This document shows, piece by piece, positions 42,471 through 50,635 of a stretch of DNA of 64,000 nucleotides. The notes beneath the pieces were generated by a model. The model made no database searches. It was not told the origin of the DNA and saw nothing but the letters and a program-made list of their open reading frames with translations. The stretch comes from Flavobacterium sp. NRK F7. Its GTDB lineage: Bacteria; Bacteroidota; Bacteroidia; Flavobacteriales; Flavobacteriaceae. The stretch lies in assembly GCF_024054195.1 (NCBI RefSeq), contig NZ_JAMXLB010000001.1, positions 2,185,085 through 2,249,084 on the forward strand, given 5' to 3'. Each line of letters opens with the position of its first letter. Position 1 is the stretch's first letter. The translations under genes were made by a program, and so were the position numbers.

Positions 42471-43767
42471 TATTACACCCATAAAAAAAATACTCATTGT
42501 TTCTTATTATTGGCCTCCAGCAGGTGGGCCAGGAGTGCAACGTTGGTTAAAATTTGTCAAGTATTTGCCAGATTTTGGAATTGAACCTCACGTTTATATT
42601 CCAGAAAACCCAACCTATCCTTTGCTTGATGAAAAACTGCTAAGTGAAGTTTCAGAAGAGACGATTATCATAAAAAAAAGTATTTTTGAACCTTATGGTT
42701 TGGCTTCTATTTTTTCCAAAAAGAAAGCTAAAAAAATAAGTTCTGGAATTATTTCCAATCAGAAGCAGCAGTCGGTACTTGAAAAAATGATGCTTTGGGT
42801 TAGAGGTAATTTATTTATACCAGATGCTCGAGTTTTTTGGGTAAAATCATCGGTTCGTTATTTAAAAGACTATCTTAAAAAACATCAAATCGATACGGTT
42901 ATTACGACTGGGCCACCACATAGTTTACATCTTATTGGTTTACAATTAAAGAAAGAAATAAATATCAATTGGATTACCGATTTTCGTGATCCATGGACCA
43001 CAATTGGTTATCACAAACAATTAAAGTTAAGTTCTTGGGCAGCCAAAAAGCATAAGTTTCTAGAAAAAGAAGTCTTACATTCTTGTGATGCCATTATTGT
43101 AACTTCAGAAACGACAAAGAAAGAATTTGAACTGCTTACTAATCGTCCTATTGAAGTGATTACCAATGGCTATGATGTGGAACAAATAAATAAAAAACCT
43201 TTAGATGTAAAATTTACTTTGGCGCACATAGGTTCTTTTCTTTCTGAACGAAATCCCCAAATTTTATGGCAAGTACTATCCGAATTAACACAAGAAAATG
43301 AAAGTTTTGCCACACATTTCGAACTAAAATTAATAGGAGCAGTTAGTAGTGAAGTGTTAGAAAGTATTCAGAAATATAAGTTGGCTCCATTTGTAAATAA
43401 TTTGGGTTATGTTTCTCATGCGGAAGCCTTGCAAGAACAACGTTGTTCCCAAGTTTTATTACTGATTGAAATTGATTCTAAGGAAACCAAATGCATTATA
43501 CCAGGAAAGCTATTTGAATATATGGTATCGGAACGTCCAATTTTAGCTATAGGTCCAACAGAAACTGATGTTGAGAAAATTATTAAGGCAACTAATACAG
43601 GTACGTTTTTTAATTATCACGAAAAAGAAGCTTTAAAAAATCAAATTTTAAGTTATTTTTGGATGTATTTAGAGCATAATTTAAAATCTCACCCTGTTGG
43701 TTTGCAACAGTACAGTAGAAAAAGTTTAACTGAAAGACTTTCCAAGCTCCTAATTTCTAATTTCTAA
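42451..43767 (+). CDS. Glycosyltransferase, GT4-like
   Basis: A 438-residue GT-B protein beginning at a TTG (42451), preceded by AGGAGG at 42438-42443; no ATG precedes the conserved ILIVSYYWPPAGGPGVQRWLKF motif. Other features are WITDFRDPWTTIGYHKQ and the C-terminal KCIIPGKLFEYMVSERPILAIGP, with the Glu of the E-x7-E region. This matches Bacteroidota glycosyltransferases of surface polysaccharide or lipid modification. Donor and acceptor are unknown. Confidence 0.88.
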   Translation: MKQRKNNITPIKKILIVSYYWPPAGGPGVQRWLKFVKYLPDFGIEPHVYIPENPTYPLLDEKLLSEVSEETIIIKKSIFEPYGLASIFSKKKAKKISSGIISNQKQQSVLEKMMLWVRGNLFIPDARVFWVKSSVRYLKDYLKKHQIDTVITTGPPHSLHLIGLQLKKEININWITDFRDPWTTIGYHKQLKLSSWAAKKHKFLEKEVLHSCDAIIVTSETTKKEFELLTNRPIEVITNGYDVEQINKKPLDVKFTLAHIGSFLSERNPQILWQVLSELTQENESFATHFELKLIGAVSSEVLESIQKYKLAPFVNNLGYVSHAEALQEQRCSQVLLLIEIDSKETKCIIPGKLFEYMVSERPILAIGPTETDVEKIIKATNTGTFFNYHEKEALKNQILSYFWMYLEHNLKSHPVGLQQYSRKSLTERLSKLLISNF

Positions 43768-43774
43768 TTTAAAA

Positions 43775-45241
43775 ATGGGAATAGTTATCAATCAATCCAT
43801 TAAGAATACGGTGATTACCTATATAGGTTTTGCAATTGGAGCAATCAATACCTTATATATGTATGTGCAATTTTTAGGCGATACATACTATGGATTGGTA
43901 GGTTATATTTTATCTTCAGCTAATATTTTAATGCCTTTAATGGCTTTTGGAGTGCACAATACTTTAGTGAAATATTTCAATGATTACGAAACAGAGGAAG
44001 AAAAATCGAAGTTCTTAACCTTTGTTTTATTCTTACCCTTATTATTGGTTATTCCTTTATCTTTAGTAGCCTATTTTGGTTACCATCAAATAGCAGCAAT
44101 GTTATCGAAAGAGAATGCAATTGTATACGATTATGTTTGGCAAATTCCAGTGATAGGACTGTCTATGGGATATTTTGAGATTTTTTATGCTTGGGTAAAA
44201 GTCCATTTACAATCGGTTTTAGGAAATTTCATCAAAGAAGTAGTATTGCGTATTTTAGTAAGTATAACTTTGTTTGCAGTCTATTTTAATTGGATTACCC
44301 CAGAAGAGTTTGTATATGCATTAATGGGCATTTATTTATTTGCTATGTTATTCATGAAATGGTTTGCATTTAAAGTGCGTTTTCCTATATTTTCTTTAAG
44401 TATTCCAACAAATGCAAAGGCCATAGTGGTTTATAGTTTGTTCATTATTCTAACTGGAGGAATTGCCAATTTATTTTTGGAAATCGATAAATTCATGTTG
44501 AACAATTATGTAAAGATTGAAAACATAGCCTATTATTCGGTTGCCATATTTATAGCGACAGTTATTGCTGTTCCAAGTAGAGCGATGCATCAAATAACCT
44601 ACCCAATTACCGCTAAATTAATGAGCGAAAATAAGTATGAGGCACTTAATGATTTGTATCAAAAAACATCTATTACACTGCAAATCATTGGAGGTTTAAT
44701 TTTCATTGGAATTTTATGCAATATTAATGAGTTGTATGTATTGTTACCTCAGGAATATTCGGAAGGAATTTTTGTGGTTTTTACTATTGGGTTATCCAAA
44801 TATTTTGACCTCATTTTAGGAAATAATAATGCGATAATTTTTAATTCACCCTATTACAAAACGGTTCTTTTTTTAGGGGTTTTATTACTACTGGTGACCA
44901 TTGGATTGAATATGATTTTTATTCCTTTGTATGGATTAAAAGGAACTGCATTTGCTACTTTATTGTCTATTACATTGTACAGTTTATCTAAATTATTTTT
45001 TGTGGTACTCAAGATGAAGTTATTTCCTTTTTCATGGAATACACTCAAATCATTAGGTATTTTAATTGTGACATTTTTGACATTTTATTTTTGGGATTTT
45101 GGTTTTCATCCAATTCTCAATATCTTTTTAAAATCAGTTTTGATTACTTCTTTCTACATGGGCTTGTCGTATTATTTTTCTCTTTCTACTGATATTAATC
45201 TTATTTTAGAAAAATTTTTATATAAAATAGTTAAAAAATAA
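43775..45241 (+). CDS. Polysaccharide flippase (Wzx/MATE-type)
   Basis: A 488-residue protein with about 12-14 TM helices, beginning MGIVINQSIKNTVITYIGFAIGAINTLY, the usual N-terminus of oligosaccharide flippases. LEIDKFMLNNYVKIENIAYYSVAIFIATVI is the conserved middle. It flips lipid-linked sugars across the inner membrane. It follows the glycosyltransferase by seven bases and YfhO just before that: YfhO, GT4 and flippase make a compact surface glycan module. Confidence 0.9.
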   Translation: MGIVINQSIKNTVITYIGFAIGAINTLYMYVQFLGDTYYGLVGYILSSANILMPLMAFGVHNTLVKYFNDYETEEEKSKFLTFVLFLPLLLVIPLSLVAYFGYHQIAAMLSKENAIVYDYVWQIPVIGLSMGYFEIFYAWVKVHLQSVLGNFIKEVVLRILVSITLFAVYFNWITPEEFVYALMGIYLFAMLFMKWFAFKVRFPIFSLSIPTNAKAIVVYSLFIILTGGIANLFLEIDKFMLNNYVKIENIAYYSVAIFIATVIAVPSRAMHQITYPITAKLMSENKYEALNDLYQKTSITLQIIGGLIFIGILCNINELYVLLPQEYSEGIFVVFTIGLSKYFDLILGNNNAIIFNSPYYKTVLFLGVLLLLVTIGLNMIFIPLYGLKGTAFATLLSITLYSLSKLFFVVLKMKLFPFSWNTLKSLGILIVTFLTFYFWDFGFHPILNIFLKSVLITSFYMGLSYYFSLSTDINLILEKFLYKIVKK

Positions 45242-45245
45242 AAAT

Positions 45246-45279
45246 CCTGCTTCACATTACTGTTCGGCAGGACTTTTTA
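45246..45279. terminator. Weak terminator after the flippase gene
   Basis: Six-base stem TCCTGC (45246-45251) / GCAGGA (45268-45273) with a 16-base loop, then a short T-run. Confidence 0.5.
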
Positions 45280-45319
45280 ACAAACAAACTAAACCAATCA
45301 AAACTATATTACGAAATTT

Positions 45320-46012
45320 TTATTTCTTTTTATCTACTGCTTTTATATCATCTGCAGCCATTTTTGCTTTTGTACCATCTTGGCGATAGTAGTAGTAGTC
45401 TTCTTCATCGTCATCGTTACTGTAACCAGAACCTGATTGGTATTCATAATGGTTGTCAGCTTGATAGTGATTGTTGTTAGTAGTATAGGTATAATGTCCG
45501 CTATAACTGTTAACTACTCCAATGATATTCACAATTCTACCTCTTCGATCATAAATGATTCGTAAACCACCTACTTGAGTTAGAGCAAAACTGTTATAAT
45601 TCATATAAACAGAACCAACTCTTTTTACTCTTCCTCTTGCATCATAGTTAATAAAAACATTACCAACTCGTCTAACTCTTCCCATATAATCGTGTTCAAT
45701 TTTTGTACCAGAAGTACCATAGTAAGTATTTGAATACCCTCTTGTACCTGGTGCCCCATACGTTCTATTTACACTGTTTGATCTTCTATTTGGTGCTGTG
45801 GTTTGAACCGTATTAAAATCAAATTCACCATTTGGGAAGATATAAAATTCGATTCCTCTTTCCATGAATACTATCGGATCTGCAAATCTATAATCTACAG
45901 GTGGATAAGCTCTTTCAATTGCATCATCAAAAACCTTTTTATCCGATGCTTTTGCCGTATGTAAACCTAAAGTTAAAACTGCGATAACTAATACTTGAGT
46001 AATTTTTTTCAT
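45320..46012 (-). CDS. Secreted protein with repeated RGR-V-NY motif, unknown function
   Basis: A 230-residue protein with signal peptide MKKITQVLVIAVLTLGLHTAKA. The mid-part has three similar units, MGRVRRVGNVFINYD, RGRVKRVGSVYMNYN and RGRIVNIIGVV, each a likely beta hairpin, and the tail is rich in Tyr, Ser, Asn and Asp before a Lys-rich end. I recall such proteins as common in Flavobacteriaceae, with unknown function. Repeats look like internal duplication. Confidence 0.7.
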   Translation of the reverse strand: MKKITQVLVIAVLTLGLHTAKASDKKVFDDAIERAYPPVDYRFADPIVFMERGIEFYIFPNGEFDFNTVQTTAPNRRSNSVNRTYGAPGTRGYSNTYYGTSGTKIEHDYMGRVRRVGNVFINYDARGRVKRVGSVYMNYNSFALTQVGGLRIIYDRRGRIVNIIGVVNSYSGHYTYTTNNNHYQADNHYEYQSGSGYSNDDDEEDYYYYRQDGTKAKMAADDIKAVDKKK

Positions 46013-46154
46013 AACACATCAATTTAAGGTTAAACTCTCAACTTTGTTTTTATTTTAAAAACGTGTTGCTTGATTAGGTATAACCAATTTGCGTGCCAAA
46101 AAATAAAAGTTGGTGAAATATTTTTTTAATTCGTTGATTATTAGTTTGATAACT

Positions 46155-46196
46155 GTAATAAAAAAATCCAGCTTAATAGCTGGATTTTTTTATTAC
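46155..46196 (-). terminator. Strong terminator
   Basis: A perfect 19-base stem (46155-46173 with 46178-46196) with loop TAAT, core ATCCAGCT / AGCTGGAT flanked by A and T runs, after the CCC-motif gene and before the next minus-strand gene. Confidence 0.93.
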
Positions 46197-46209
46197 AATA
46201 ATTCAGTGA

Positions 46210-46533
46210 TTAGGCACCGTATTTTCTCATCATTTCTTCTTGCATTTGTTGGATACCATCCATACCTAAAGTTGAGAATAAGAAAATCATGTACACTACA
46301 TATATAGCACTTAATACAATTCCAATGATACATAAAATTCTACCAATGTTTAAATTACTATAATTTGAATATAATGAAGGATTCTCTTTGTACATTAAGA
46401 GATCTTTTTTCGAAATAACTAACCCTATAATACCGAGTACTAATCCAATTACCCCGTAACAACAACAGGTTAAGATTGAAAGAATTCCCAGAATTAAGAC
46501 AGCAGTAGCATTAGGTAATTTTTGATTTTCCAT
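46210..46533 (-). CDS. CCC-motif membrane protein
   Basis: A 107-residue protein with two main TM segments. ILGILSILTCCCYGVIGLVLGIIGLVIS (about 14-41) contains the conserved CCC triplet that names this Bacteroidota family. It is close to DUF4190. It lies 36 bases downstream of the DUF2752 gene on the same strand, a pairing I recall as typical. Function unknown. Confidence 0.85.
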   Translation of the reverse strand: MENQKLPNATAVLILGILSILTCCCYGVIGLVLGIIGLVISKKDLLMYKENPSLYSNYSNLNIGRILCIIGIVLSAIYVVYMIFLFSTLGMDGIQQMQEEMMRKYGA

Positions 46534-46569
46534 AATTTTAATTTATTTGTTAGATTGATTTTGTTACGA

Positions 46570-46845
46570 TTAATAAAAATGTTTATAGTAGTAGGCAATA
46601 ACCATAATGAATGCATTCATGATAGCTAATGTAATTACAATTTTACTATAATTTCTTGATTTATCTATTAAATGAATCAAGAGAAACATAAAGAAAAGAA
46701 GTGTGGTATATATTGCAGGATACATTTTAAATGCTCCTATAAAATCTCCTTGAAAAAGTAATGCCAAAGCTCTTTGGGTACCACAACCAAGACATTCCAC
46801 CCCAAAAAGAGATTTGCTTAGGCAAGGCAGCATGTATTCTTCCAT
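46570..46845 (-). CDS. DUF2752 family membrane protein
   Basis: A 91-residue protein with two TM helices. LPCLSKSLFGVECLGCGTQRALALLFQGDF near the N-terminus carries the Cys-x2-Cys-Gly and the Gly-Arg-type pattern of DUF2752. It is usually paired with the CCC-motif protein, as here. Function unknown. Confidence 0.85.
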   Translation of the reverse strand: MEEYMLPCLSKSLFGVECLGCGTQRALALLFQGDFIGAFKMYPAIYTTLLFFMFLLIHLIDKSRNYSKIVITLAIMNAFIMVIAYYYKHFY

Positions 46846-46916
46846 ATGTATGACTTTTTTTTACAAGTTTACAAAAATTATATTGTAAAAAAAACAGCCT
46901 GTCAATTTTAGTTTTT

Positions 46917-46924
46917 TATATTTG
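46917..46924 (+). promoter_or_regulatory. -7 promoter box
   Basis: TATATTTG, 14 bases before the ATG at 46939. Confidence 0.5.
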
Positions 46925-46938
46925 AAAAAAGATTTAGA

Positions 46939-47127
46939 ATGAAAAGTTTAATTTATACAATCTTACTTTTTGGGTTAGGGATTTATGCAATTTATGAACA
47001 GTCAAAACCAGAGCCTAATAAATGGATAATGTTTATTGCATTTGCACTTTTCTTTATAGGATTGTTTCGAATTATGAAAAAGATTCCTAGTAAAAATGAT
47101 ACGGAAAATAATGAAGATGAATCATAG
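46939..47127 (+). CDS. Small two-TM membrane protein
   Basis: A 62-residue protein with two hydrophobic segments (about 3-18 and 29-46) and a charged tail (KKIPSKNDTENNEDES). It is the first gene of a pair with the Smr protein, whose start region it overlaps. A -7 box is well placed. No family recognised. Confidence 0.7.
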   Translation: MKSLIYTILLFGLGIYAIYEQSKPEPNKWIMFIAFALFFIGLFRIMKKIPSKNDTENNEDES

Positions 47128-47674
47128 TTTTGAAATAGGGGACAAAGTATCTGTATTAGATGATGCTATTGATGGTGTTGTTACCAAAGTGAGTGCTACT
47201 GAAATTACAGTAACTACTAATGACGATTTTGTGATGCAATTTAAACCAGATGAATTGGTTAAAGTAAACAAAGAATCTTTAAAAGGTTTATTTTCTTCAA
47301 AAAGTGTGAACCAAGTATTATCGGAAAAAAAAGAACCTGTAAAGCGATCTTTTGTAAAAGAAAAAAAATCAAGAAAAGAAGATTTCGTTTTGGAAGTAGA
47401 TTTACATATTGAAAAGTTAGTTCCTTCTACTAAGGGGCTTTCTAATTACGAAATATTAAATATTCAAATGGATACTGCCAAAGGGCAACTGGATTTTGCT
47501 ATTCGAAACCGAATGCAAAAATTAGTATTTATCCATGGAGTAGGAGAAGGAGTCTTAAAGTCGGAACTTGAGTTTATGTTAAACCGTTACGAACAAGTAA
47601 GTTTTCAAGAAGCTAGTTTCCAAAAGTATGGATTTGGTGCTACTGAAGTGTATATTAAACAGAATGTACGTTAA
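47117..47674 (+). CDS. DUF2027/Smr-domain protein
   Basis: A 185-residue protein from ATG 47117 (MNHSFEIGDKVSVLDDAIDG); ATGs at 47096 and 47111 are also in frame, and the first Met of the conserved part fits best. The N-terminal KOW-like domain (EIGDKVSVLDD, DFVMQFKPDELVKV) is followed by a Smr domain: LEVDLHIEKLVPSTKG, then KLVFIHGVGEGVLKSEL and a C-terminal GATEVYIKQN. Smr domains are nucleases acting on RNA at stalled ribosomes or branched DNA. Its stop overlaps that of the convergent lipoprotein gene. Confidence 0.88.
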   Translation: MNHSFEIGDKVSVLDDAIDGVVTKVSATEITVTTNDDFVMQFKPDELVKVNKESLKGLFSSKSVNQVLSEKKEPVKRSFVKEKKSRKEDFVLEVDLHIEKLVPSTKGLSNYEILNIQMDTAKGQLDFAIRNRMQKLVFIHGVGEGVLKSELEFMLNRYEQVSFQEASFQKYGFGATEVYIKQNVR

Positions 47675-48186
47675 TTCACATTAATTTCGTGATTTCCAAA
47701 AATATAACTTTCAAAACTAAAAGAATTATCCACGCTAGCAAAATTTACATTTTGAAAAGTGATATTGTGAGAATACTTTACTAATACATCATTGGTATCA
47801 AACACTTCGTTGGTTTCTACCAAAATTTTACCACCAGTTGCGATCCATTCTTTGCTAACTGTAGGTGAGGAAACAGGTACTAATGCACATACGGTAGCAT
47901 TCGAAACATTGCCCGAATATTTTCTATAAAAAATTTCATTAGTTCCTCCAATGGTTGCTTCTCTAGGTGTACCATTTGTTGGGGAAGAAGCGAAAAGGGT
48001 GTTGTAAACCCCTTCAGGTACATTTAAAAGTAATAATTCATCATTTTTTGTTTTAAACAATAAATAGTTATCGGTACATTTTTGAATGGTTTGATTTTCA
48101 AAATTAAAAGATTCTAAAGTTAATTCTCCATCATCACAAGAAGAAAACAAAAAGAAGCTAAAAACAATAAGCAAAATTTTTTTCAT
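47671..48186 (-). CDS. Small lipoprotein, unknown function
   Basis: Start chosen at 48186 (MKKILLIVFSFFLFSSCDDGE), since the lipobox LFSSC sits right after; a longer frame to 48255 would place a nonsense extension before it. About 171 residues. The body has beta-strand pattern with several Asn/Thr-rich turns and no recognised family. The gene overlaps the convergent Smr gene by four bases. Confidence 0.7.
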   Translation of the reverse strand: MKKILLIVFSFFLFSSCDDGELTLESFNFENQTIQKCTDNYLLFKTKNDELLLLNVPEGVYNTLFASSPTNGTPREATIGGTNEIFYRKYSGNVSNATVCALVPVSSPTVSKEWIATGGKILVETNEVFDTNDVLVKYSHNITFQNVNFASVDNSFSFESYIFGNHEINVN

Positions 48187-48578
48187 AAGAGATAGCTTAA
48201 TAAACGCTGCGTATATTTCAAACAAAAATAAGTTTAATATTTTATTTTGGACCACATATTTAACGAATTTTTAAATTCTTTGTTATTAATAATCAATTTT
48301 AAGTTTTGCAGTTATAATTTCTAAATTATGCTTTATTAATTTAAACATTCAAAGTTATTAACAATCGAAATCGTTGTAATTTTTTAATAATTTGATAAAA
48401 ATGAGTTTAAGAAATCGTTTTCGTTAATAACTAATTATAGGAAATGCATGAAGGAAATTCATATAAATGTATATTTATGAAAAATTTCACTACAATTTTA
48501 TCATTTTAACAATTATTTGAAAAGATGAAGCGTTTATGATTAAAAAGTAGTATTGATCAATCTAACCAACATTTAATT
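48187..48578. other. 392-base AT-rich intergenic region upstream of sugar transporter
   Basis: No ORF of convincing quality. It holds two 9-base direct repeats GAAATCGTT (48367-48375 and 48411-48419, 44 bases apart), the second within the near-palindrome GAAATCGTTTTC (48411-48422), which looks like a LacI-type operator with a central CG. A partial -7 box ATTATTTG lies at 48512-48519. Confidence 0.6.
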
Positions 48579-50333
48579 ATGAGTACAAACCAAACAAAAA
48601 CAAACTACCCTGCTTTATACACGTTAATTACTGTGTTTTTCTTTTGGGGATTTATTGCAGCAGGTAATAGTATTTTCATTCCCTTTTGTAAAAGTTATTT
48701 TTCTTTAGATCAATTTCAATCACAGCTGGTTGATTTTGCTTTCTACACAGCTTACTATATTGGAGCATTATTATTATTTGCTTTAGGGAATAGTTCTGGT
48801 AAAGATATTGTAGGAAAATGGGGTTATAAAAAAAGTATTGTTTATGGGTTATTATTCTCTGCACTTGGAGCAGGTGCTATGATTGTTGCTGTAGAAGCAA
48901 ATTTATATGCTGGAATGCTTGTAGGTTTGTTTATAGTGGCTTTAGGTTTTTCTTTACAACAAACTGCGGCAAATCCTTTTGCAATTTTATTAGGTGATCC
49001 AAAAACAGGTGCAAGTCGTGTAAATTTAGGTGGAGGTATTAACTCTTTTGGAACTACTATAGGTCCAATAGTTGTTGCACTTGCATTATTTGGTACAGCA
49101 GCTTCTATTACTGATGAGCAAATTAAATTATTAGAATTGAATAAAGTTGTGATTTTATATATCTGTGTAGGGCTATTATTTGTAGGTGCTGCAGCATTAT
49201 TCTATTTTTCTAAAAAGGTACCTTCTGGTGTTTCTGAAGAACCAATTGAAAAATCCAATAAAGCTTTAAGAACACTCGTTGTTATGACTATTCTCTTGGC
49301 AGCTATGTTTACTCCAGTGTTTCAAAGTTATAAAAGTGAATCAGCTGTTAAGATTGAAAAACTACAATCTGAAATAAGTGTTTTACAAAAGCAGACAAGT
49401 GAAAATTTGAGTGTAGAAAGTAATGATATTACATTAAAAAGAGAAGAAATAAAGCAGTTACAAGAACCACTTGAAAAATACAGAATGGGCTGGCTTTTTG
49501 GAGCATTATTTGTAGTTATTGGAGGAATCTTGTTTTCATATACATCTGCGAAAAGGAAAGCTGACGGATGGGGAGCAATGCAATATCCTCAATTGGTTTT
49601 AGGAATGCTTGCTATATTCACGTATGTTGGTGTTGAAGTTGCTATTGGAAGTAATTTAGGAGAATTATTGAAGTTAAAAGATTTTGGAGGACTAGAATCA
49701 TCTGATATAGCACCTTATATTTCAATGTATTGGGGAAGTTTGATGATTGGACGTTGGGCTGGTGCCGTAAGCGCATTTAATTTAACAGGTGCTAAAAAAA
49801 CAATGGCATTAGTTATTGTGCCTTTATTAGCTTTTGGAATAATTTTAGGAGTAAATATAATTTCAGGTAAAGATATGAAACCATTGTATTATTATATTTT
49901 CTGTGTATTTATTCAAATTGGCGCATTCTTTTTAAGTAAAGATAAGCCTGCAAGAACATTAACCATTTTTGGTAGTTTTGGAATTTTAGCGATGTTGATT
50001 GGTTTGTTTTCAACAGGAACTGTTGCTATTTACGCCTTTTTAGCTGGTGGGTTAGCTTGTTCTATTATGTGGCCGTCAATTTTTAGTTTATCTATTATTG
50101 GTTTAGGAAAGTATACTTCCCAAGGATCTGCATTTTTAGTTATGATGATTTTAGGAGGTGGTATTATTCCACCTATACAAGGTAAGTTATCCGATTTAAT
50201 TGGAATTCATCAATCTTACATTATTGCGGTTATTTGTTTTGCTTATTTAACTTTATTTGCCATATTAGTGAAAGGAATTTTGAAAAAGCAAAATATTGAT
50301 GTTGATGCCATTGAAGTAGATGGCGCACATTAA
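48579..50333 (+). CDS. Sugar MFS transporter (FucP/GluP type) with a coiled-coil insertion
   Basis: A 584-residue transporter. [22 protein letters not shown] is TM1 with the FucP-type FFFWGF motif, and [38 protein letters not shown] the conserved TM4-5 region. Between TM6 and TM7 an extra hairpin occurs: a TM ([16 protein letters not shown]), a charged coiled coil rich in Lys, Glu and Gln (about 253-295) and another TM, giving about 14 TM in all. Typical members have about 430 residues. It probably imports a hexose. Neither a regulator nor a hydrolase is adjacent. Confidence 0.88.
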   Translation: MSTNQTKTNYPALYTLITVFFFWGFIAAGNSIFIPFCKSYFSLDQFQSQLVDFAFYTAYYIGALLLFALGNSSGKDIVGKWGYKKSIVYGLLFSALGAGAMIVAVEANLYAGMLVGLFIVALGFSLQQTAANPFAILLGDPKTGASRVNLGGGINSFGTTIGPIVVALALFGTAASITDEQIKLLELNKVVILYICVGLLFVGAAALFYFSKKVPSGVSEEPIEKSNKALRTLVVMTILLAAMFTPVFQSYKSESAVKIEKLQSEISVLQKQTSENLSVESNDITLKREEIKQLQEPLEKYRMGWLFGALFVVIGGILFSYTSAKRKADGWGAMQYPQLVLGMLAIFTYVGVEVAIGSNLGELLKLKDFGGLESSDIAPYISMYWGSLMIGRWAGAVSAFNLTGAKKTMALVIVPLLAFGIILGVNIISGKDMKPLYYYIFCVFIQIGAFFLSKDKPARTLTIFGSFGILAMLIGLFSTGTVAIYAFLAGGLACSIMWPSIFSLSIIGLGKYTSQGSAFLVMMILGGGIIPPIQGKLSDLIGIHQSYIIAVICFAYLTLFAILVKGILKKQNIDVDAIEVDGAH

Positions 50334-50358
50334 TAAATTGAAAATAATAGTAATAATA

Positions 50359-50392
50359 TAAAAAAACCGATTTGTTACAATCGGTTTTTTTA
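50359..50392 (+). terminator. Terminator after sugar transporter gene
   Basis: Twelve-base stem AAAAAACCGATT (50361-50372) / AATCGGTTTTTT (50379-50390), 25 bases after the stop. Confidence 0.9.
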
Positions 50393-50442
50393 TGACTTTA
50401 TAAATAATTATAATGATGTTTAGAAAAGCATAACGTCATTTT

Positions 50443-50544
50443 TAGCCCCGATAGAAGTGACATCCTTTTCTTTTTTATTAAAAACGAAAAGATAGAACGA
50501 ATAGCGGGTGGGTTTTTCTTATGAATGAGATGTTTTGGTGCTCC
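50443..50544. repeat. Intergenic element TAGCCCCGATAG...GCTCC
   Basis: In a 302-base gene-free stretch (50334-50635) lies a GC-richer segment. It begins with TAGCCCCGATAGAAGTG and ends near GCTCC. CCCG (50447-50450) pairs with CGGG (50505-50508), and CTTTTC (50465-50470) with GAAAAG (50486-50491), so it folds into a long imperfect hairpin. I recall closely similar segments dispersed in many Flavobacterium genomes; not checked. The rest of the stretch holds two terminators. Confidence 0.55.
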
Positions 50545-50582
50545 TAATAAAAATATGGAGTATATTCTTTTCTATAATTAAT

Positions 50583-50613
50583 AAAAAAATCCGTTTATAA
50601 GTAAACGGATTTT
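50583..50613 (-). terminator. Terminator of lpdA
   Basis: Eleven-base stem AAATCCGTTTA (50587-50597) / TAAACGGATTT (50602-50612), loop TAAG, then T-run on the minus strand; 23 bases after the lpdA stop. Confidence 0.88.
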
Positions 50614-50635
50614 GGTATTTAAATGAATTTTATTT

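Noticed and set aside
48401..48427. Eight-codon ORF MSLRNRFR upstream of the sugar transporter as a leader peptide
   Set aside because: No terminator or regulatory codon run follows; overlaps the putative operator.
50443..50544. tRNA or riboswitch in the 50.4 kb gap
   Set aside because: No cloverleaf and no known riboswitch core; listed only as a possible repeat.
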